From Williamsia soli (GTDB lineage Bacteria; Actinomycetota; Actinomycetes; Mycobacteriales; Mycobacteriaceae), in the NCBI RefSeq assembly GCF_017377795.1, contig NZ_JAFRDR010000004.1, forward strand, positions 62,001 to 126,000: a stretch of DNA of 64,000 nt. Reading direction: 5' to 3'. This document shows, piece after piece, positions 26,365 through 33,244 of this stretch. A program made the translations under genes and the position numbers. Below the pieces are notes generated by a model, which ran no database searches, had not been told where the DNA came from, and saw nothing but the letters and a program-made list of their open reading frames with translations. The first letter of the stretch is position 1; every line of letters starts with the position of its first letter.

Positions 26365-27267
26365 ATGAGGGCACAAGTCTCGGGTTCGACCATCGCGTGG
26401 CGCCCGGCCATCTCGGAGATGCTTGTCGGGCTTGCCGACGCCGGATCGCTGACCTTCACCGAGGTCGTTGCCGAGAACATGACTCCTGGCCGGTTGCCCA
26501 GCGGGGTCGAAGAACTGCGGACGCGGGGCGTGGTGGTGATCCCGCACGGGGTGGGACTGGGTCTCGCCGGAGCGGACCTACCAGACCCGGAACGGCTGAC
26601 ACATCTCGCGAGACTCGCGCGCGAGCTGGAATCGCCGCTGGTGAGCGAGCACATCGCCTTCGTCCGGGCCGCCGAGTCCCCGGATGTCATGCACGGGGAC
26701 GTGCTCGAGGCCGGCCACCTGCTGCCGCCGCCGCGGACGGGCCAGGCATTGGATGTCCTGTGCGACAACATCTCCCGCGCTCAAGATGTGCTGGGGGTGC
26801 CGTTGGCCCTCGAGAACGTCGCGGCGCTGATCGGCTGGCCGGAAGACGAGTTCGATGAACCTGACTACCTGACCGAGATCGTCCGCCGCACCGGTGTGCG
26901 GCTCGTTCTCGATGTGGCCAACCTCTACGCCAGTGCAGTCGCCCGAGGTTCAGACCCCGTGGCCGATCTGTGCCGATTCCCGTTGGCACACGCGGCGTAC
27001 GTCCATACGGCCGGTGGGCGCTTCCGGGAGGGGATGTACATCGATACCCACGGAGATCCGATGATCGACGATGTCGGGTCGATGCTCACGGCGTTTGTCG
27101 CGCACTGCCGCGAGGGTGGTCTGCCACTGCCCGGGATCATGCTCGAGCGTGACAGCGACGTCACCTCGGCCGCGGTGGCCGCCGACCTGGAGGTCATCGA
27201 CCAGATCATCGGTGCGGCAACCTCGCGCGGGCAGGAGGAATCGCGTGACCTCGAACCCAGCACGTGA
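26365..27267 (+). CDS. DUF692 / MNIO family peptide-modifying enzyme
   Basis: The 300-residue protein has the TIM-barrel motifs of DUF692 enzymes such as MbnB, TglH and bufferin MNIOs, which use a multinuclear iron centre and O2 to modify Cys or other residues in precursor peptides. Visible family blocks are AENM (36-39), IPHGVGLGL with His61, SEH (94-96), LLPPPRT (119-125), LALENV with Glu150-Asn151, LDVANLYAS with Asp183 and Asn186, VHTAGG with His214, IDTHGDP with His229, and MLERD with Glu261. ATG 26365 has GAAAGGA 7 nt upstream. It is the first gene of a tight four-gene operon with a partner and two Cys-rich peptides. Confidence 0.88.
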   Translation: MRAQVSGSTIAWRPAISEMLVGLADAGSLTFTEVVAENMTPGRLPSGVEELRTRGVVVIPHGVGLGLAGADLPDPERLTHLARLARELESPLVSEHIAFVRAAESPDVMHGDVLEAGHLLPPPRTGQALDVLCDNISRAQDVLGVPLALENVAALIGWPEDEFDEPDYLTEIVRRTGVRLVLDVANLYASAVARGSDPVADLCRFPLAHAAYVHTAGGRFREGMYIDTHGDPMIDDVGSMLTAFVAHCREGGLPLPGIMLERDSDVTSAAVAADLEVIDQIIGAATSRGQEESRDLEPST

Positions 27268-27718
27268 CGACGCCCGGGCAGCCCTCGCGGCACGGCAGCA
27301 CGCGGTGGTCACGGAACTGCTGGCCGGAAGGGTGCCGGCCGGGTTCGATCCGGTGGGGTCTGCCCTGACCAGTGACATCCTCATCGGAAAACGCGCATCG
27401 GCGGCCCTGCGGGCAGGACCGCAACTCCGCACGCTGCCTCAGTGGCGGCGCCGGTTCGTCGAGTACGGACGGCAGGTCGCGGTCAGCGGATGCGCGCACG
27501 ATGATGTCGCGGCGTTCACTCGGTGGCTCGGAACGCGCTCCGACCTCGACGGCGTGACGCGGGACTGGCTACGCGTCGAAAGGGTATACGCCGGCGCCAG
27601 GCGGACTGCGTGGGTGCGTTATCGCGGTAGGCGCGTGTTGATCATCGGGATCGGTTCGAACACTTGGCATCTAGCTGTTTCGCGACCACGAGAGAACGAG
27701 AAGGAGGGATTGTCATGA
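27245..27718 (+). CDS. MNIO partner protein (probable peptide-recognition component)
   Basis: The 157-residue protein overlaps the end of the MNIO gene by 23 nt. GTG 27245 is supported by AGGAGG 6 nt upstream. It is mainly helical, basic and without a signal peptide. The middle has HAVVTELLAGRVPAGFDPV and KRASAALR, and the C-terminus has a short beta-like RRVLIIGIG. Many MNIO enzymes work with a separately encoded partner that binds the peptide leader; position and size suggest that role here, but I cannot place it in a named family. Its stop overlaps the ATG of the first Cys-rich peptide (ATGA). Confidence 0.75.
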   Translation: MTSNPARDDARAALAARQHAVVTELLAGRVPAGFDPVGSALTSDILIGKRASAALRAGPQLRTLPQWRRRFVEYGRQVAVSGCAHDDVAAFTRWLGTRSDLDGVTRDWLRVERVYAGARRTAWVRYRGRRVLIIGIGSNTWHLAVSRPRENEKEGLS

Positions 27719-27960
27719 CCATTGCGGTGATTGTGATCGTCGGACTGGTGAGCGCAGCGGTGCTCTTTTCGACGAGGGCGTTCTACGGCGGCTCCGGGTC
27801 GGACACCGCCCGCCGACGTCGTCCGGGCGGCTGGGTCGGAGACGGCAGCGGCGGTGGCGGCGAGGGTGGCGGCGGTGCCTCCTGCGGGAGTTCGTGCGGA
27901 AGCAGTTGCGGGGGAGGGTCCTCCGGTGGTGGTGGCGGTTGTGGAAGCAGCGGCGGATAG
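27715..27960 (+). CDS. Cys-rich membrane-anchored peptide 1 (candidate MNIO substrate)
   Basis: The 81-residue product has a hydrophobic N-terminal segment (about 2-19), a basic linker (TARRRRPGG) and a Gly/Ser-rich tail with four Cys at 57, 61, 65 and 76 in the pattern CGSSCGSSCGGG. ATG 27715 has AAGGAGGG 6 nt upstream, an ideal ribosome site, and overlaps the partner gene stop. The positive residues after the hydrophobic segment favour a cytoplasmic tail, where the MNIO could reach it. It resembles no standard RiPP precursor I can name. The role as modification substrate is inferred from the operon and the regular Cys spacing. Confidence 0.78.
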   Translation: MTIAVIVIVGLVSAAVLFSTRAFYGGSGSDTARRRRPGGWVGDGSGGGGEGGGGASCGSSCGSSCGGGSSGGGGGCGSSGG

Positions 27961-27972
27961 GAGGGTGAGGCA

Positions 27973-28248
27973 ATGACAGTTCTCGTGGTGGTGCTGGCGT
28001 GTGTGGTGGGCGGGGCGGTGATTGCCCTGATCGCGGTCGTGGGGTCGCATTCGTCCAGGGTGGCCGATCGATACCGGGATGATTCCGGTGGCACGGGTGG
28101 GTACTGGAGCGGTTCGTCCGGTAACACCTGGGATTCTGGCCACCATCACGGCGACAACAACAGCTGCAGTTCGGGTAACTCCTGCAGCTCGGGTTCGTCG
28201 TGCAGCTCGTCCTCATGTGGCTCGGGCTGCGGCGGAGGCGGGGACTGA
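27973..28248 (+). CDS. Cys-rich membrane-anchored peptide 2 (candidate MNIO substrate)
   Basis: The 91-residue product has an N-terminal membrane segment (about 2-24), a charged linker (SRVADRYRDD), a His-rich spot (HHHGD) and a Ser/Gly tail with Cys65, Cys71, Cys77, Cys82 and Cys86, that is CSSGNSCSSGSSC followed by tighter spacing. It lies 12 nt after peptide 1, with GAGG just upstream of ATG 27973. The two peptides share design (membrane segment, basic linker, Cys-Gly-Ser tail) but not sequence. The His cluster could bind metal. It is the last gene before the strong hairpin at 28261. Confidence 0.78.
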   Translation: MTVLVVVLACVVGGAVIALIAVVGSHSSRVADRYRDDSGGTGGYWSGSSGNTWDSGHHHGDNNSCSSGNSCSSGSSCSSSSCGSGCGGGGD

Positions 28249-28260
28249 TCGGGCGCCCCC

Positions 28261-28318
28261 CCACCCGAATTCGCGCCGCCCACCGGTAACAACCGGTGGG
28301 CGGCGCAAATTCGGGTGG
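28261..28318. terminator. Long bidirectional hairpin between the MNIO operon and dapD
   Basis: Arms of 27 nt (28261-28287 and 28292-28318) pair with a single mismatch around an AACA loop. It lies 12 nt after the stop of peptide 2 and 22 nt after the stop of the convergent dapD gene, so it can end both transcripts. Confidence 0.75.
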
Positions 28319-28340
28319 AGCAGTGGAGAAACCGCCTGCT

Positions 28341-29291
28341 TCAGTTGGCGTGCAGCGCTGCGTTCAGCTCGATGCCGTCGCCCTTCCACGGCACGACCTC
28401 AACCGCGCCGGTGGTGCTGTTGCGCCGGAACAGGATGTTGCTCTTGCCGGAGAGGTCGCGAGCCTTGACGACAGTGCCATCCGGACCGGTGACCTTGGTA
28501 CCGGCGGTGACGTAGAGTCCGGCCTCGATGACGCAGTCGTCGCCGAGCGCGATGCCGCAGCCGGAGTTGGCGCCGAGCAGGCATCGCTTCCCGAGGGAGA
28601 TGATTTCCTTGCCGCCGCCGGACAACGTCCCCATCGTCGATGCGCCGCCGCCGACGTCGGAACCGTCTCCGACGATGACACCTGCCGAGATGCGTCCCTC
28701 GATCATCGACTGGCCCAGTGTGCCCGCGTTGAAGTTCACGAAACCCTCGTGCATGACGGTGGTGCCGTCGGCGAGATGTGCGCCGAGGCGGACGCGACCG
28801 GCGTCGGCGATCCGGACCCCGCTCGGCACAACGTAATCCACCATCCGGGGGAACTTGTCGATGCCGTAGACGGTCACCGCACCGCGGCTCTTGAGCTTCG
28901 CGCGGGTCACCTCGAAGCCGTCGACCGCGCACGGGCCGAAGTTCGTCCAGACCACGTTGGACAGCTTGCCGAACACGCCGTCCATGTTCGCGCCGTGCGG
29001 GATGACGAGTCGGTGGGAGAGCAGGTGCAGTCGCAGGTAGGCGTCATGGGCGTCGGCGGGGGCATCGGCCAGCACGATCGAGGTGCGCACGGCCACGGTC
29101 CGGACGCCGCGGGCCGAATCGGTGCCCACCAGCGACGACAGTTCTGCGGGGGTACCGGCAGCGTCGAGTTCGGTGGTGCCGGATTCGCCCGCCTCGGTCA
29201 ATTCGGGGGAGGGGTACCAGGTGTCGAGCACTGCGCCCGAGTCGGTGATGGTGGCGATGCCGATGGCGGAGGCTCCAGATGCGTTGGTCAC
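28341..29291 (-). CDS. dapD: Tetrahydrodipicolinate N-succinyltransferase DapD
   Basis: The 316-residue protein matches actinobacterial DapD (Rv1201c): an N-terminal domain of about 110 residues, then a left-handed beta-helix with hexapeptide-type repeats ([23 protein letters not shown]-like region) and [12 protein letters not shown] near the end. It succinylates tetrahydrodipicolinate with succinyl-CoA, the first step of the succinylase branch toward diaminopimelate. The start is GTG 29291. TAAACT lies 8 nt upstream on the minus strand and could give a leaderless transcript. It converges on the MNIO operon at a shared hairpin. Confidence 0.93.
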   Translation of the reverse strand: MTNASGASAIGIATITDSGAVLDTWYPSPELTEAGESGTTELDAAGTPAELSSLVGTDSARGVRTVAVRTSIVLADAPADAHDAYLRLHLLSHRLVIPHGANMDGVFGKLSNVVWTNFGPCAVDGFEVTRAKLKSRGAVTVYGIDKFPRMVDYVVPSGVRIADAGRVRLGAHLADGTTVMHEGFVNFNAGTLGQSMIEGRISAGVIVGDGSDVGGGASTMGTLSGGGKEIISLGKRCLLGANSGCGIALGDDCVIEAGLYVTAGTKVTGPDGTVVKARDLSGKSNILFRRNSTTGAVEVVPWKGDGIELNAALHAN

Positions 29292-29329
29292 GGGTCAGGA
29301 GTTTACGCGGGGCGATCTGACCGAGGACA

Positions 29330-30043
29330 ATGGAGCGCGTGGGTTACTCCGAGCAGCGCTCGACGCTGGTCCCGGCGACCGTCTGGCGTCGCCAGGGGCC
29401 GGTCGTTCCTGTCGAGATCTTGCCCGACGGCTGCATGGATCTGATCTGGACAGGTAACGGGCTGCTGGTCGCCGGGCCCGACACGGCCCCGGTCAGCGCG
29501 GCGGGCTCTGGCGAGATGGTGGCGTTGCGGTTCGATCCCGGCGTCGCAGCGTCGGTGCTCGGTGCCCCGGCCGACGCGATGGTCAACGGCCGCGTCGACT
29601 TCGCCGACATTGCGGGGGCGTCGCAGGCCCGTCGCCTGTCCGAGGAGGCCGCCGCCGGAGACCCGGGAGATGTCCTAGAGCGCTTCGCGGCCGCGCAACT
29701 CGACCGGAATCCACCCCCGCGATGGCTCCATCCGGCGACTTCCCTGCTGTCGGCGGGCCACCAGGTGGCGGGCGTCGCCGATCAGATCAGTGCCAGTCCG
29801 CGGCAACTGCAGCGCTGGTCGCGGCATCACTACGGCTACGGCGCGAAGATGCTGCAGCGAATCCTCCGGGTGAACGCGGCGATGACCGGTCTGCGGACGG
29901 GTTGTTCGGCCGTCGACACGGCATACAACTGCGGATACGCCGATTACGCCCACATGTTCCGCGACTTCCGGTCCGTGACCGGCCGCTCACCCGCGGATTT
30001 CATTCCTCCCGCCCCCGATGATGGGTTGTTCTGGCGAAGCTGA
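29330..30043 (+). CDS. AraC-family transcriptional regulator
   Basis: The 237-residue protein has an N-terminal sensor-like domain (about 1-120, with VVPVEILPDGCMDLIW typical of the DUF6597-type N-terminus) and a C-terminal AraC double helix-turn-helix (about 140-230). The second helix-turn-helix shows AYNCGYADYAHMFRDFRSVTGRSPADF, abbreviated here as the CGYADYAHMFRDF block. Its ligand and targets are unknown. It is divergent from dapD and convergent with the VOC gene, so either neighbour could be a target. ATG 29330 has GAGGA just upstream. Confidence 0.85.
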   Translation: MERVGYSEQRSTLVPATVWRRQGPVVPVEILPDGCMDLIWTGNGLLVAGPDTAPVSAAGSGEMVALRFDPGVAASVLGAPADAMVNGRVDFADIAGASQARRLSEEAAAGDPGDVLERFAAAQLDRNPPPRWLHPATSLLSAGHQVAGVADQISASPRQLQRWSRHHYGYGAKMLQRILRVNAAMTGLRTGCSAVDTAYNCGYADYAHMFRDFRSVTGRSPADFIPPAPDDGLFWRS

Positions 30044-30080
30044 CCTGGGCTTTTACTCGCCAGAACAACTCATTTTCGGG
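30014..30080. terminator. Long bidirectional hairpin between the araC-type and VOC genes
   Basis: Arms 30014-30037 and 30057-30080 (24 nt) pair with three mismatches; the inner 12 nt (TTGTTCTGGCGA and its complement) are perfect. The left arm lies inside the last codons of the AraC gene, so the hairpin sequence also encodes its final residues. The right arm ends 4 nt from the minus-strand VOC stop. Confidence 0.65.
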
Positions 30081-30083
30081 AGG

Positions 30084-30482
30084 TCAGGGGAGCGCGGCGT
30101 AAAAGTCGACGGTGTTGCCGTTCGGATCGGTGACCGTGGCGTATCGCTGACCCCACACCGCATCGAACGGTGCGAGGTGTCCGGCGTACCCGGCTGCGGT
30201 CACCACCTCGTAGCGCGCGTCGACCTCGGCGGGAGCAGAGCACTCGAAGGCGAGCGAGATCCGCTGGCCACCCGTCGCGGGACGCCAGTCCGGATCGAAG
30301 GTCGCGACGCTCGCGGCGGTGTCGAGCAGGATCCGGAACCCTCCGGCTGCAACGGCTTCCGCATGTGGGGCGCCGGCATCCTCGGGAAAATCCAGACCGC
30401 AGGCGCGATAGAACGCCAGCGACTCGGCCATGTCGTCGACGACGATCGACAGGGCGTTGAGGTTGGGTGTCGTTGATGTCAT
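30084..30482 (-). CDS. VOC-fold (glyoxalase/bleomycin-resistance superfamily) protein
   Basis: The 132-residue protein is a single VOC domain pair: ALSIVVDDMAESLAFYRACGLDF begins the first beta-alpha-beta-beta-beta module and YATVTDPNGNTVDFYA ends the second. Members bind metal and act as glyoxalases, dioxygenases or drug-binding resistance proteins. The typical metal-ligand His/Glu set is incomplete here, so a catalytic role is uncertain. ATG 30482 is the only reasonable start. It is convergent with the AraC-type regulator and stands alone. Confidence 0.8.
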   Translation of the reverse strand: MTSTTPNLNALSIVVDDMAESLAFYRACGLDFPEDAGAPHAEAVAAGGFRILLDTAASVATFDPDWRPATGGQRISLAFECSAPAEVDARYEVVTAAGYAGHLAPFDAVWGQRYATVTDPNGNTVDFYAALP

Positions 30483-30753
30483 GGTGTCGACGCTATCGCC
30501 GCCGCCGGCTCACCGGCATGAACAATTCGGACAGTTCTGACGTCTGGCTAGTTGTATTGACCCGGCCAGTTCAGGGCCGGTGTCCGGGGTAAGACGTTGC
30601 TCTCGGGCTTGGGTTCCGGTGGTCGAGGGCCCGGCCGCATCTCTGATGCTGATCCTGCGCGGTTGCGCATTGACAGACACCACCGGTCCCGGGACGGAAG
30701 TGCTTGCGCGCCAGATGTCTGGGCAAGGCTGACGACTGCGGTGCTTCGGACGC

Positions 30754-30759
30754 TACGGT
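30754..30759 (+). promoter_or_regulatory. -10 box, probable leaderless start of dapE
   Basis: TACGGT (TANNNT) lies 7 nt before GTG 30767. No ribosome-binding sequence is seen, so transcription probably starts at the start codon. Confidence 0.45.
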
Positions 30760-30766
30760 GAACACC

Positions 30767-31870
30767 GTGAGCATTCCCGCATTGGACCTGCACTCCGACC
30801 CGATCGAGCTGACCGCCGCGCTCGTCGACATCGCCAGCGAGAGCCATGACGAATCCCTCATCGCCGATGCCGTCGAAGCCGCGCTCCGCGAGCAGACCAC
30901 CGGGTTCGAGGTCGTGCGCCACGGCAATCGGGTGTTGGCCCGCACCAACTTCGGGAAGAGCCGGCGGGTGATGCTCGCCGGGCACCTCGACACGGTGCCC
31001 ATCGCCGACAACGTACCGAGCCGGCGAGAGCGCGACAGTGCCGAGGGCGATGTGCTGCACGGTTGCGGGACGGTGGACATGAAGTCCGGCGACGCGGTGT
31101 TCCTGCACCTGGCCGCCACCCTCGACGACCCCGGGTGTGATCTGACGTTGATCTTCTACGACTGTGAGGAGATCGCTGCCCGCTACAACGGTCTCGGCTT
31201 CATCGAGCGAGAGTTGCCGGAGTGGTTGCGCGCCGATGTCGCGATCCTCGGTGAACCCACCGCAGGCCAGATCGAGGCCGGGTGCCAGGGGACACTGCGG
31301 GCACGATTGACCGCGTCCGGAGTGCGGTCACACTCGGCGCGGTCGTGGAAGGGCGACAACGCGATCCACAAGCTCGGATCGGTGCTGCAGACCTTGGCCG
31401 ACTACAGTCCTCGGCGCGTGGACATCGACGGCTGCGAATACCGCGAGGGGCTTTCGGCGGTGCGCATCGACGGTGGCGTGGCCGGCAACGTCGTACCCGA
31501 CGCCGCGAGCGTCGACGTGAACTTCCGGTTCGCCCCGGATCGCTCCGTCGAGCAGGCCACCGAGCACGTGCGCGAGGTGTTCGCCGCTGCAATCGATTCG
31601 GGCGCGGTCACCTTCGAGATCACCGACGCGGCAGGAGGGGCGCTGCCCGGATTGTCCGACCCGGCGGCAGCCGCGCTCGTCGCCGCGGCCGGCGGAAAGT
31701 TCCGGGCGAAGTTCGGCTGGACGGACGTCTCCAGGTTCTCGGCCCTCGGCATCCCGGCGGTCAATCTCGGCCCGGGCGACCCCAACCTCGCGCACAAGCG
31801 CGACGAGCGGGTACCCACCGCGCAGATCACCGAGGTGACCGACATCCTGCGGCGATATCTGCTGAGCTAG
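30767..31870 (+). CDS. dapE: Succinyl-diaminopimelate desuccinylase DapE
   Basis: The 367-residue metallopeptidase-fold enzyme matches Rv1202. The zinc motifs are [19 protein letters not shown] and FYDCEE, and the blocks [13 protein letters not shown] and [15 protein letters not shown]-like are conserved. It removes succinate from succinyl-diaminopimelate to give LL-diaminopimelate. GTG 30767 is preferred because a TACGGT -10 box lies 7 nt upstream; an in-frame GTG three codons earlier and a longer frame are alternatives. With dapC and dapD it gives three steps of the branch within 7 kb, though on different transcripts. Confidence 0.92.
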   Translation: MSIPALDLHSDPIELTAALVDIASESHDESLIADAVEAALREQTTGFEVVRHGNRVLARTNFGKSRRVMLAGHLDTVPIADNVPSRRERDSAEGDVLHGCGTVDMKSGDAVFLHLAATLDDPGCDLTLIFYDCEEIAARYNGLGFIERELPEWLRADVAILGEPTAGQIEAGCQGTLRARLTASGVRSHSARSWKGDNAIHKLGSVLQTLADYSPRRVDIDGCEYREGLSAVRIDGGVAGNVVPDAASVDVNFRFAPDRSVEQATEHVREVFAAAIDSGAVTFEITDAAGGALPGLSDPAAAALVAAAGGKFRAKFGWTDVSRFSALGIPAVNLGPGDPNLAHKRDERVPTAQITEVTDILRRYLLS

Positions 31871-31880
31871 CGTCGTGGCC

Positions 31881-32636
31881 ATGCCCCAACCCGACCGCGA
31901 CACCAGGCTCAGCTACCGCGGCGCAGCCCGGATCCGCGAAGACCAGACCACTCCGACGCAGACCACCGATCAGCGGCTGCTGCGGTCGGCTGACTCCGAC
32001 CGCGATCCCTGGCGGGTGCTGCGCATCCAGTCCGAGTTCGTCGAGGGCTTCGACAACCTGGCCACGGTCTCCGGAGCGGTGACCGTCTTCGGATCGGCGC
32101 GCATCGCCCCAGACACCCCGTATTACGACCTCGGCCGTGAACTCGGCGGTGCGCTCGCCGACGCCGGGTATCCGGTGATGACCGGCGGCGGTCCAGGGCT
32201 GATGGAGGCGGTCAACCGCGGGGCCTGCGAGGCCGGCGGTTACTCCATCGGTTTGGGCATCGAGTTGCCCTTCGAGCAGAACTTGAACCAGTGGGTTGAT
32301 CTCGGAATCAATTTCCGATACTTCTTCGTCCGCAAGACGATGTTCGTGAAGTACGCGCAGGCCTTCGTCTGCCTCCCGGGAGGTTTCGGCACCCTCGACG
32401 AATTGTTCGAGGCGTTGACCCTGGTGCAGACCCGAAAAGTCACCCAGTTCCCGATCGTCCTGCTCGGCACGGAGTTCTGGGGCCCCCTGCTGGACTGGGT
32501 GCGCGGCACTCTCGTCGAGCAAGGCTTCGTCTCGCCCGCCGACGTCGAGCTGCTGCAGGTGACCGATTCGGTCGCCGATGCAGTCGCGATCATCGGTGAG
32601 TCGCGCCAGCGGCAGGGCGGGGAGGACCTCCGATGA
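31881..32636 (+). CDS. LOG/TIGR00730 Rossmann-fold protein, first of a tandem pair
   Basis: The 251-residue protein carries the LOG-family signature PGGFGTLDE and the TGGGPGLMEAVNRGA nucleotide-binding segment. An N-terminal extension of about 60 residues precedes the domain. LOG proteins release cytokinin bases or other free bases from nucleoside monophosphates; related proteins cleave AMP. It overlaps the second LOG-family gene by 4 nt, so the pair is co-translated. ATG 31881 is used; the GTG two codons upstream is possible. The two paralogues differ in length and core sequence, suggesting different substrates. Confidence 0.82.
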   Translation: MPQPDRDTRLSYRGAARIREDQTTPTQTTDQRLLRSADSDRDPWRVLRIQSEFVEGFDNLATVSGAVTVFGSARIAPDTPYYDLGRELGGALADAGYPVMTGGGPGLMEAVNRGACEAGGYSIGLGIELPFEQNLNQWVDLGINFRYFFVRKTMFVKYAQAFVCLPGGFGTLDELFEALTLVQTRKVTQFPIVLLGTEFWGPLLDWVRGTLVEQGFVSPADVELLQVTDSVADAVAIIGESRQRQGGEDLR

Positions 32637-33172
32637 GCGCCATCTGTGTCTATTGCGCGTCCGGCCCTGTCGCGGACCGTCACCTGGCGTTGGCCACCGA
32701 ACTCGGCACCGCCATCGGGGCCGCGGGCCACTCCCTGGTCTCCGGTGGGGGCAATGTCTCGATGATGGGTGCCATCGCGGTCGCGACCCGGAACGCTGGT
32801 GGTCAGACGGTCGGAATCATTCCGAAAGCGCTGGTACACAGGGAAGTCGCCGACGTCGACGCGGACGAGCTGGTGGTCACCGACACCATGCGGGAGCGTA
32901 AACAGCAGATGGATGACCGCGCGGACGCCTTCATCACCCTTCCCGGAGGGATCGGCACCCTGGAAGAGCTGTTTGAGACGTGGACGGCCGGGTATCTGGG
33001 CATGCATGACAAACCGGTGGTGCTGCTCGACCCGGACGGGCACTACGAACCACTGCTGCAGTGGTTGGACACTCTCGCAGGAACCGGCTTCGTGTCGCGA
33101 TCGGCGCTCGACCGGTTGCTCGTGACGCGCACGGTGCCCGATGCGCTGGCAGGCTGCGGTATTTATCTGTGA
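32633..33172 (+). CDS. LOG-family phosphoribohydrolase (Rv1205-like)
   Basis: The 179-residue protein matches Rv1205, which in M. tuberculosis acts as a LOG-type enzyme producing cytokinins. It has SGGGNVSMMGAIA for nucleotide binding, the catalytic PGGIGTLEE motif, and RKQQMDDRADAFI. It would hydrolyse the N-glycosidic bond of adenine-type nucleoside 5-monophosphates in the cytoplasm. The position between dapE and fadD6 is the same as in M. tuberculosis. Its ATG overlaps the preceding paralogue stop. Confidence 0.87.
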   Translation: MSAICVYCASGPVADRHLALATELGTAIGAAGHSLVSGGGNVSMMGAIAVATRNAGGQTVGIIPKALVHREVADVDADELVVTDTMRERKQQMDDRADAFITLPGGIGTLEELFETWTAGYLGMHDKPVVLLDPDGHYEPLLQWLDTLAGTGFVSRSALDRLLVTRTVPDALAGCGIYL

Positions 33173-33212
33173 ATGTCGGTAACCTCTTCTACGCGACCGC
33201 GACGGGGCGAGG

Positions 33213-33239
33213 TTGACCGGGGCGGGGTTCGACTAAATT
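33213..33239 (+). promoter_or_regulatory. Promoter of fadD6 (-35 TTGACC, -10 TAAATT)
   Basis: TTGACC (33213-33218) and TAAATT (33234-33239) are separated by 15 nt, a little short of the usual 16-18. The -10 box is 5 nt from GTG 33245, which suggests a leaderless transcript. A GTG further downstream (33275) with GGAG before it is a second possible start. Confidence 0.5.
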
Positions 33240-33244
33240 CAACC

